Source: Paenibacillus sp. JJ-100 | GTDB lineage: Bacteria > Bacillota > Bacilli > Paenibacillales > Paenibacillaceae | Direction: 5' to 3' | Length of the DNA stretch: 64,000 nt | NCBI RefSeq assembly: GCF_948329825.1 | Contig: NZ_CAOJCM010000005.1 | Coordinates: forward strand, 150,914-214,913 | In this document: positions 57,037 to 64,000 of the stretch, in pieces | How the letters are laid out: every line of letters begins with the position of its first letter | Position numbering within the stretch: position 1 is the first letter of the stretch | Program-made: the position numbers and the translations under genes | Notes under the pieces: model-generated | Told to the model about the DNA's origin: nothing | Databases searched by the model: none | What the model saw: only the letters and a program-made list of their open reading frames with translations

Positions 57037-57696
57037 TCATTGTGGTCTTGTATTCACTTCCAAAATCCAAATCCTGCCCGAGTGATCCAATCCATAATCG
57101 AATCCTAGCTGGCCGATCCCCGGGAACTGGCTTTCCATAATGTGTGTGCAATTCAAAGTTAACGAGCGCATCTCATGTCGCTTATATCGGTTAGCAATGT
57201 GTGGTAGCGATAAAGCCAGTGCTTTCTTACCAGACAGCATCGTGCCCCCCTTGCTCAGATTCGTTACACATAAACCTGGACGCGCAAGCCTTCCGACCAA
57301 CGAGCGGAATACCCAGCCATGCTCAGTTTTAACCACCTTTACTCTGTAATCCACAGGTCTGCCATCGATGGTCGCAAGATGAATCCCTTGCTGAATCAAA
57401 TATTTTCTTCTGGCCTTCACCCTTACCAGGGAACGATACATTTGTGTAAAGCTTGTGAATGAACGATTCACCTGCATATGTGTATACCTGTAGATATTGC
57501 CGCTTCTGGATACTCTGATCACGCCATATCCTCCGCCGCCTACAATGGGTTTAATAAATACCATTCCATGACGCTGTAGCATGTATAACAGATTTCTTGA
57601 ATTAAATGCCTTTGTTTGTGGAATATGAACAGCAGCCACCGGATATTTCATTAACGCAGCAGTCTTTCTCCATTTACTTGCTAACTGTCTCGACAT
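57037..57696 (-). CDS. Short YheC/YheD-family ATP-grasp protein
   Basis: 219 residues with FIKPIVGGGGYGVIRV near 48, YLIQQGIHL near 100, GRPVDYRVKV and the terminal GRIWILEVNTRPQ, the ATP-grasp metal site. It is shorter than the gene at 18.6 kb (376 residues) and stops directly after the Asn-containing EVN motif. ATG 57696 follows GAGAGGAGATCAACC. Spore-related role by family only. Confidence 0.8.
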   Translation of the reverse strand: MSRQLASKWRKTAALMKYPVAAVHIPQTKAFNSRNLLYMLQRHGMVFIKPIVGGGGYGVIRVSRSGNIYRYTHMQVNRSFTSFTQMYRSLVRVKARRKYLIQQGIHLATIDGRPVDYRVKVVKTEHGWVFRSLVGRLARPGLCVTNLSKGGTMLSGKKALALSLPHIANRYKRHEMRSLTLNCTHIMESQFPGIGQLGFDYGLDHSGRIWILEVNTRPQ

Positions 57697-57930
57697 GGGT
57701 TGATCTCCTCTCTCTACATCATCGTCCTTCCTTATACATACTCAACCCATGGATGGTATTCTTGGATGATTGTCCAAGGCAGGGGCCTCTTTTCTATGGA
57801 ACATGCCCCGCTTCATTAGAAGCAATTCAGGACAATAGTGGTCGCTTTTCAAACGCTTCAATCTGTCGTATGCTACTAAAGAATGATTTGTATTGGCAAA
57901 AAATGAAGATCTAAGGAGCGTTCAGAAGAC

Positions 57931-58185
57931 ATGGAAGCATTTTTTAAATCACTTTACGGTGTAGCCTATGTCGCAATATCCATTGTACTCGTCGCGGTGA
58001 CGGCACTGCTCTTCGTGACTGGTATTCGTCTGTTTATCCAAAAACGTAATCGCGGCTTCGCCCTGAGTTGTATTATATTTGCATGTTTCATCGTCTTTAT
58101 CATCGTCGTTTTGTTGACAACGCCCTTCTCTGCCACGCCTCCGGGCTCACCAGAAGCCATGGCTGCCCTGCTGCGCTACGGGTAA
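57931..58185 (+). CDS. Small two-span membrane protein (84 residues)
   Basis: Two hydrophobic segments (residues about 12-33 and 43-64) linked by QKRNRG. ATG 57931 follows AAGGAGCGTTCAGAAGAC. It is 26 bp upstream of ppx on the same strand and may be cotranscribed. The family is not recognised. Confidence 0.65.
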   Translation: MEAFFKSLYGVAYVAISIVLVAVTALLFVTGIRLFIQKRNRGFALSCIIFACFIVFIIVVLLTTPFSATPPGSPEAMAALLRYG

Positions 58186-58211
58186 ATGAACCTCTGTAGA
58201 AGGAGATGCTT

Positions 58212-59738
58212 ATGACACGTAATAAAACACTTGGAATTGTTGATATTGGCTCGAACTCCATCCGTCTAGTAATCTATGAAGTGAATAACGATGGAGCGTA
58301 CCGCATTATTCATGAAGACAAGTATGCTGCTCGGCTTAGTGGAGTTGTGGAACAGGATGGCTCTATTCAGAAGTCGTCCTTAACGACAGCGATAACTATC
58401 TTGCGGCAATTCAAAACCATCTGTGAGGCATATGAGACCGAGCTGATTCGAGCTGCAGCGACAGCAGCAATTCGTAATGCGACCAATGCGGCACAGATTA
58501 TAGCATGGCTGGAGAGTGCAACTGGACTTACGATCGAATGTGTTTCTGGTGATCGGGAAGCATACTATGGATTTTTGGGCGTCATTCAGTCCATTGAACT
58601 AACGGATGGATTTGTGGTTGATATCGGGGGTGGTAGCACGGAGATCACCGTATTCCGCAATCGCGAAAGATTACATAGCGTTTCCTTGCCGATCGGTGCC
58701 GTAAACTCACATGCCCGTTATGGAGGCGAGGATCAATGGTCAGAAGCCAATCAAGATGCACTATGCAGGGACGTCACTGAAGCACTACACGGACTGGATT
58801 GGATCGGAGAACACCCGGGCCTACCTTTGATTGGACTAGGCGGAACGATGCGTACACTTGCAAAAGTAGAGCAAAAGCGCACACAATACTCTCTTCCTGT
58901 GACACATCATTATGAAATGGGAGAAGAGGCAATGGAAAATATCGCTCGTTCGCTGCCCTCCCTTACTTCAGCCCAACGCAAAAAGGTCCCTGGTCTTGCC
59001 AAGGATCGAGCCGATATTATTGTACCGGGCGTGCTGATTCTGCGAACGATCTTCCGCATCATCCAAGGCGATCGTTATGTTGTCAGCGGAGCCGGACTTC
59101 GTGACGGAGTACTAAGGGATTACCTAGCATCAGGTCAACCTTCGGCACCAGATGCACTGAAGGACAGCATCCGTAATTTTCTTCATTACGGTCCGCCCAT
59201 TCCAGCAAAACGTCTGAATCGGATTCATCAGGATGCAGTGATCCTATACACCGCCGTGCAGGAGGCAGAACCTGACCCATCTGACGAGCGAATCCTGTAC
59301 GCCTCCTCTATGCTGCATGTGGCTGGCAAACAGATTAACTATTTCCGGTACACACAGCACTCAGCATACTGGATTATGAATGCAAGTATCTATGGTCTCT
59401 CCCATAGAGAAACTATTCTTAGTGCGATTGCGGCCGACTATCATCCGAAAAAGAGAACACCTCAATTGTTGCAAAAGCATGCGGACATTCTGAAAGATTC
59501 CGACGAGCAGCATGCTCATCGCATTGGCTCCCTGCTACGTGCAGCCGAAGCGATCAACCGTGCGGAGAGCATTACCGCCATTCACGCAGTCAAAGAAAAA
59601 GACTCGCTGCAGGTTACATTGACCTGTACAGACGAGCCTTTATTGGAACTGAACGGCTTAGAAGATGCCATCAAAGATCTGCAGGAAGCCTGGGGAGTTA
59701 CGCTAAAACACTCCATTCAGCAGGCTTCCAAGGGATAA
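58212..59738 (+). CDS. ppx: Exopolyphosphatase / Ppx-GppA family phosphatase
   Basis: Hydrolyses terminal phosphates from polyphosphate or pppGpp. 508 residues; ASKHA fold motifs LGIVDIGSNSIRLVIYE at the start, DIGGGSTEI near 140, GLGGTMRTLAK near 213, followed by an HD-like C-terminal domain from about 310. ATG 58212 is six bases after AAGGAG; another ATG at 58206 overlaps the site. Last 41 bases overlap ppk, which reads the other way. Confidence 0.9.
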   Translation: MTRNKTLGIVDIGSNSIRLVIYEVNNDGAYRIIHEDKYAARLSGVVEQDGSIQKSSLTTAITILRQFKTICEAYETELIRAAATAAIRNATNAAQIIAWLESATGLTIECVSGDREAYYGFLGVIQSIELTDGFVVDIGGGSTEITVFRNRERLHSVSLPIGAVNSHARYGGEDQWSEANQDALCRDVTEALHGLDWIGEHPGLPLIGLGGTMRTLAKVEQKRTQYSLPVTHHYEMGEEAMENIARSLPSLTSAQRKKVPGLAKDRADIIVPGVLILRTIFRIIQGDRYVVSGAGLRDGVLRDYLASGQPSAPDALKDSIRNFLHYGPPIPAKRLNRIHQDAVILYTAVQEAEPDPSDERILYASSMLHVAGKQINYFRYTQHSAYWIMNASIYGLSHRETILSAIAADYHPKKRTPQLLQKHADILKDSDEQHAHRIGSLLRAAEAINRAESITAIHAVKEKDSLQVTLTCTDEPLLELNGLEDAIKDLQEAWGVTLKHSIQQASKG

Positions 59739-61779
59739 TACCCATCGCCTCCGTCTGACTTCTCAGCGGGGGTTTTTCATTTTCTACAAATATATAATTA
59801 CCGTTTGGCATAAGCTGTCTGGCCTTCACATTATCATTCAGCGACAGATTCAAAATATCCACCAGCATCTTTTTTAATGAAGGGTCGAATACGGGACACA
59901 TTAGCTCAATACGTCGGTTCAGGTTCCGCGACATCCAGTCTGCGCTAGAAATGAAGACGTCCGGGTTGCCTCCGTTTTCGAAATAGAACAACCGTGAATG
60001 CTCAAGGAAGCGATCTACGATGCTAATTACGCGAATATTCTCACTGAGCCCTTCGACGCCAGGACGTAGGCAACACACCCCACGGACAATCAGATCAATC
60101 TGCACCCCTGCTTGAGAGGCAACATATAGTTGATCAATCATATCCTGATGAGATAGGGAGTTGATCTTGGCAATGATACGGGAACGTTTACCTTTTAAGG
60201 CATGCTCTGTCTCCCGCTGAATCAGTGCAAAGAGCTCGTCCTTCATCCCGTCTGGCGCCACCCGAAATGCTTGCAATGCCTTCGGACCGGAATAACCAGT
60301 AATCTCGTTAAACAGTTCAGAAGCATCTTCCCCGATGATCGGGTTAGAGGTGAACAGACCCACATCCGTATACACTTTAGCCGTGCTTTCGTTGTAATTG
60401 CCCGTACCGACGTGAACGTAACGTCGCAGTCCTTGCTGCTCCCGGCGTACAACGAGGATGATCTTGGCATGTGTTTTCAGCCCAACGAGACCATAGACAA
60501 CATGACAACCTGCTTTCTCCAATTTACGTGCCCAAGCAATATTCCGTTCTTCATCAAATCGGGCTTTTAGCTCTACAACGACGGTAACCTGCTTTCCACT
60601 CTCTGCTGCGAGAGCGAGCGCCGGAATAAGTCGAGAATCACCATTCACTCGGTAGAGCGTCATCTTAATGGCTAATACTTGTGGATCTTCCGAAGCTTCC
60701 AGAATAAAATCCGTTACCGGTTCAAAGGATTCGTAGGGGTGATGGACCAAAACATCCCGTCTGCGCAGCAACTCAAAATGACTCTCCCTTGGCAGAAACT
60801 CAGGCGGATACACTGGTTGTACAGGACTGTACTTTAGATGAGAGAAGCCTTCAAGGCTATCTACAAATCCGCCCAGGAAGCTGAGATCAAGTGGTCCGTC
60901 GATTTCAAAGATCGGGTCCTGAATCTCAAATTCGTCTTGCAGCTCCTTCAGTGCGTCACTACGGAAATCCTTGCACACTTCCAGTCTGACAGGAGCCCCG
61001 CGGCGTCTGCGGCGCAATTCTTTTTCAATGGCTTCCAGCAAGTCTTCCGCTTCCTCTTCATTAATGGAGAGATCCGCGTTTCGAGTCACCCTGAACTCCT
61101 GTACAGCCAGCGATACATATCCGCTAAACAGGGTATGCACATGATGTTTAATTAAATCTTCAATTAGAATGAATGTTTTTTTCTTGCTGTTGGCCCGCAG
61201 GGGCACTTTCACGATCCGAGGAAGATTGGATGGTACCTGCACGATGGCCATAAATGGCTCATCTTTCTGTTCGTCTTCTTTTTGCAGCATAATCGAAAGA
61301 TACACCGACTTGTTGTGAACCAGCGGGAACGGCCGGCTCTGGTCGATGGCCATGGGTGTCAGTATCGGAAAAATAATGTCATGATAGTATTGGTCCATAG
61401 CCTTTTGCTGTGTCACATTAAGATCCACATACTCCTGGATGTGCACACCCTTCTTCGCGAGAAGGCGAATGAGCTCACGGTACGTTTTATATTGCTCCGC
61501 GACCATAGCCCCGGTTCGTTTAATCAATCTGCGGTACAGCCCCGAAGGGGTATATCCTGTAAAATCTTTTTGCGTGAATCCAGCCTTAATCTTTTCCTTC
61601 GTCTCTGCAAGTCGCACACTGACAAACTCATCCAGATTGCTGGCAACGATACCAAGGAACCTCATTCGCTCCAGCATCGGTGTAGTGGGATCTTGAGCCT
61701 CCTGAAGCACACGCCGATTAAATTCAATCCAACTTAAATCACGATTAACATAATTGCCCGTTCTAATATCCTTCTGCAT
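59698..61779 (-). CDS. ppk: Polyphosphate kinase 1
   Basis: Makes polyphosphate from ATP, reversibly. 693 residues: N-terminal domain (YVNRDLSWIEFNRRVLQEA), head domain, and the PLD-like catalytic C-terminal domains with the autophosphorylated His in GLVGLKTHAKI and HVGTGNYNE, then SSADWMSRNLNRR. ATG 61779 follows CGGAGGCCACAC. Converges with and overlaps ppx. Confidence 0.95.
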   Translation of the reverse strand: MQKDIRTGNYVNRDLSWIEFNRRVLQEAQDPTTPMLERMRFLGIVASNLDEFVSVRLAETKEKIKAGFTQKDFTGYTPSGLYRRLIKRTGAMVAEQYKTYRELIRLLAKKGVHIQEYVDLNVTQQKAMDQYYHDIIFPILTPMAIDQSRPFPLVHNKSVYLSIMLQKEDEQKDEPFMAIVQVPSNLPRIVKVPLRANSKKKTFILIEDLIKHHVHTLFSGYVSLAVQEFRVTRNADLSINEEEAEDLLEAIEKELRRRRRGAPVRLEVCKDFRSDALKELQDEFEIQDPIFEIDGPLDLSFLGGFVDSLEGFSHLKYSPVQPVYPPEFLPRESHFELLRRRDVLVHHPYESFEPVTDFILEASEDPQVLAIKMTLYRVNGDSRLIPALALAAESGKQVTVVVELKARFDEERNIAWARKLEKAGCHVVYGLVGLKTHAKIILVVRREQQGLRRYVHVGTGNYNESTAKVYTDVGLFTSNPIIGEDASELFNEITGYSGPKALQAFRVAPDGMKDELFALIQRETEHALKGKRSRIIAKINSLSHQDMIDQLYVASQAGVQIDLIVRGVCCLRPGVEGLSENIRVISIVDRFLEHSRLFYFENGGNPDVFISSADWMSRNLNRRIELMCPVFDPSLKKMLVDILNLSLNDNVKARQLMPNGNYIFVENEKPPLRSQTEAMGIIPWKPAEWSVLA

Positions 61780-62025
61780 GTGTGGCCTCCGAATGTGATG
61801 CATGTCAATTCTAATTCGAACTCTACTATGATTGTACTATTCGTAATCGACTCCAAGCGTCATCGGAATGTTAACGTATTGTTAAATTTATGTAAATGAT
61901 AACTCATGAGCGCAACTTTTTCCATCCCTTTACAAAGAACATTAGACAAGGTAAAGTGAACTACAGTGTGATTTGATCGGCTGTCGTTTTTATTCCAAAT
62001 TTAAGCTATTTTAAAGGAGTATCTC

Positions 62026-62253
62026 ATGAAATCGAACAAACCTAGAACATTGCAAAAAAACATTGAATTTTTCACTGCGGCACTGTCGCAATGTGTAGTC
62101 ATTGCATGGCAAGAAGATCCTGCCGGTGTATACTGTGAAGTCGGCCGCGGCATTGTCGAGCAGATCAGTGATGACAGTGTGCGGATTCGCAACGAAAACG
62201 GAACGAAGAGCCATTATGCAAGGGAAACAACCATGTTTCAAACTGAAAAATAA
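62026..62253 (+). CDS. Hypothetical 75-residue protein
   Basis: ATG 62026 follows TAAAGGAGTATCTC. The product begins MKSNKPRTLQKNIEFF and has a beta-rich C-terminal half (GVYCEVGRGIVEQ, DDSVRIRNENG) that could be a small SH3-like barrel. It is not recognised. Single gene between ppk and a candidate small RNA. Confidence 0.65.
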   Translation: MKSNKPRTLQKNIEFFTAALSQCVVIAWQEDPAGVYCEVGRGIVEQISDDSVRIRNENGTKSHYARETTMFQTEK

Positions 62254-62302
62254 TTTTGCGCAAATACGAAAAAAAAGACTAGCATTTCGAAATAGTATGT
62301 TG

Positions 62303-62480
62303 TATACTCTTCCCACAAGGAAAGGAGGTGCGTCAACATATCTAATCACATGTTGAACGTGTCCCTTACCCGATCCACAACTTCCAAATAATTTGGATGA
62401 TGATGGAGGCGCGGGATACGGATCAATGTTTAAAAAAGCGCCACGGGTAGAAAAGCCGTCTTCGGACGGCTTTTTGTTTT
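62303..62480 (+). ncRNA. Candidate small RNA
   Basis: TATACT at 62303-62308 could be a -10 (no good -35). It is followed by about 140 bases with no plausible gene, an inverted repeat TCCAAAT/ATTTGGA at 62383-62397, and a strong terminator AAAAGCCGTC-TTCG-GACGGCTTTTT at 62451-62475. It could also be a leader with attenuator for the galactanase gene 155 bases on. Confidence 0.4.
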
Positions 62481-62634
62481 GTCTCTTATAATTGATCGAA
62501 ACATACCTATTGAACATAACGATTTTAGAGGTTAAGAAAACAACCAAAATATTGGAAATCGACCCTTTAGCCGTATGATCTCATAAGACTATAATGAGGA
62601 TGCATCTCAACTTATATCGAGGAGGCATGTCGTA

Positions 62635-63693
62635 ATGTCCAAAAATGTAAGGGGTTTCAAAAGAATGAGCATTCTGCTGGCTTGGGTCATGGTATTCACT
62701 TTCACTTCCATCTTACTGCCCTCAAGCCAGCACGCCAGCGCTGCACCCAGTTTTGCCAAAGGAGCCGACATCAGTTGGGTTCCCGGTATGGAAGCTCAAG
62801 GCTACAAGTGGAAAGATAAAAACGGAGTACAACGAGACATCATTGATATTCTGAAAAAAGATTACCAGATTAACTCCGTTCGAATCCGGGTTTTCGTTAA
62901 TCCATCGAATGATTATGGTAACGGTTACATGAATAAAGACCGCGCTGCTTCTCTCGCACAACGCGCCAAAAACGCAGGCATGAGTGTAATGCTGACGCTT
63001 CATTACAGCGATTCCTGGGCAGATCCAGGCAAACAAACCAAACCCGCAGCTTGGAAAAACTATACGTTCCAGCAATTAATGGATGCTGTCTGGAATCACA
63101 CTCGTGAAGTCATGACCGCTATGCAAAGCAAGGGTGTAACCCCAGATTGGGTACAGATTGGTAACGAAACGAGTAACGGCATGTTATGGGACGATGGCAA
63201 AGCTTCAACGAACATGAAGAACTATGCATGGCTCGTGAACACAGGACATAATGCTGTAAAATCCATCAGCAGCGGCACGAAAACGATTGTACATCTGGCT
63301 GGTGGCGATGATAATGCCCTGTTTGTTTGGAACATCGGTGGACTGATCAACAACGGAGCTAATTTTGATATGATCGCCATGTCTCTCTATCCTTCCGCTT
63401 CCGGCTGGAATACTGCGGTAACCAACACGGTGAACAATGCGAAGGATCTGATCAATCGTTATGGTAAAGAAATTATGATCTCTGAAATTGGCATGGACAA
63501 TAATCAGGCGGCAGCAGGTAAAGCCTTTGTTGCAGCGATGAAAAATCAAATTCGTAATTTGCCGAGTGGAAAAGGGAAAGGTGTATTTTACTGGGAGCCG
63601 CAAGCTACCCCTGGTTATAACGGTGGATACGGCAAAGGCGCTTGGCAGTCGAATATGATGCCGACGGCTACCATGGAAGGGTTCATTGACTAA
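62635..63693 (+). CDS. Secreted arabinogalactan endo-beta-1,4-galactanase (GH53)
   Basis: Cuts beta-1,4-galactan side chains of pectin. 352 residues: signal peptide 1-37 (ending HASA), then a single GH53 TIM barrel starting FAKGADISWVPGMEAQGY. The acid/base Glu is in VQIGNETSNGMLW near 178 and the nucleophile Glu in MISEIGMD near 283; the Trp near FYWEPQATP ends the barrel. ATG 62635 follows GAGGAGGCATGTCGTA. No transporter or regulator is adjacent. Confidence 0.93.
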   Translation: MSKNVRGFKRMSILLAWVMVFTFTSILLPSSQHASAAPSFAKGADISWVPGMEAQGYKWKDKNGVQRDIIDILKKDYQINSVRIRVFVNPSNDYGNGYMNKDRAASLAQRAKNAGMSVMLTLHYSDSWADPGKQTKPAAWKNYTFQQLMDAVWNHTREVMTAMQSKGVTPDWVQIGNETSNGMLWDDGKASTNMKNYAWLVNTGHNAVKSISSGTKTIVHLAGGDDNALFVWNIGGLINNGANFDMIAMSLYPSASGWNTAVTNTVNNAKDLINRYGKEIMISEIGMDNNQAAAGKAFVAAMKNQIRNLPSGKGKGVFYWEPQATPGYNGGYGKGAWQSNMMPTATMEGFID

Positions 63694-63721
63694 GCACAGG
63701 GATTAGAAGCCAATGTGGGGG

Positions 63722-63882
63722 GAGGAGCTGCGAGTGAACGTTCCGGGGGCGGGGCGTTCTTTCGATCGCTGGTTGTCCTCGGATCGTTTTGGATTTCCCC
63801 TTCATAGGGAAACATCCGATGACAAACGCGAACGCTTCGCTTCTACAGAATCGCTCCCGCCCCCTCCACTACGCGCTGCTCC
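63722..63882. repeat. Dispersed palindromic repeat, copy 3
   Basis: About 161 bp with end arms GGAGCTGCG/CGCTGCTCC and middle arms GGGGGCGGGG/CCCGCCCCC. It contains GACAAACGCGAACGCTTCGC, as copies 1 and 2, and GATCGCTGG. Confidence 0.75.
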
Positions 63883-63939
63883 AAGGGACAGGCTTCTAAA
63901 ACGGGCTTCGGCATTTCACGGAAGCAGGGGAAAACCCTC

Positions 63940-64000
63940 GAGGGAGGGAGCTGCGGTGGGCGTTCCGGCGGTGAGTCGTTCTTTCGATCGCTGGTTGTCC
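63940..64000. repeat. Dispersed palindromic repeat, copy 4 (runs off the window)
   Basis: GGGAGCTGCG, CGTTCCGG and TTCTTTCGATCGCTGGTTGT repeat the left half of copy 3 about 220 bp further on, in the same orientation. Confidence 0.7.

Overview
The window looks like chromosomal DNA from a Paenibacillus-type, endospore-forming member of the Bacillota. The evidence is strong Shine-Dalgarno sites of the AAGGAGG type, frequent TTG and GTG starts, the firmicute primosome genes dnaB and dnaI, a cytochrome b558-type sdhCAB operon, coproheme decarboxylase HemQ, two YheC/YheD spore-coat ATP-grasp proteins, a YjcZ-type small sporulation protein, the sporulation checkpoint gene sda, and a secreted GH53 galactanase and M4 protease. 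No rRNA, tRNA, phage, transposase or CRISPR array was seen.

Region 1 (1-3.5 kb) holds an ABC-transporter substrate-binding lipoprotein (cut by the left edge), an NtaA/SnaA-type flavin monooxygenase, a glutaredoxin and a lipoprotein gene broken by an in-frame amber codon. Region 2 (3.8-18.3 kb) is the most unusual part. It is a minus-strand run of sugar-transfer genes (two GT2 enzymes with basic N-terminal tails, a GT2 without a tail, a nucleotidyltransferase RmlA, a GT-D-fold enzyme with a 15-residue tandem repeat, and a terminal GT2). After a plus-strand M4 protease comes a 1687-residue protein built from about 127 decapeptide repeats and ending in SWIAAG. I read this as a candidate system for building and glycosylating a fibrous, probably spore-surface, protein; a YheC/YheD gene lies next to it.

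Region 3 (18.6-36 kb) is ordinary housekeeping and accessory content: psd, an AraC regulator, a MocR-type regulator divergent from a flavin-binding PNPOx-like protein, an aminotransferase, YjcZ, EcsA/EcsB-type ABC transporter, DEAD-box helicase, SDR, CheX, LysR plus histidinol phosphatase, GNAT, and two metallophosphoesterases. Region 4 (36-47.4 kb) has sdhCAB with a divergent LysR gene, a Ktr potassium uptake pair, a CPBP protease and uvrC.

Region 5 (47.6-64 kb) has trxA, dnaB and dnaI, a redox/haem neighbourhood (YuiB, HemQ, NDH-2, YumC-type ferredoxin/flavodoxin reductase), sda with a cluster of DnaA-box-like sites upstream, ppx and ppk meeting convergently, and the GH53 galactanase. A family of 110-160 bp imperfect palindromes is dispersed in the window (between sdhA and sdhB, after hemQ, and as tandem copies at the right edge). 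Starts were often moved downstream of the longest reading frame to the codon with the best ribosome binding site; such choices are stated per gene.
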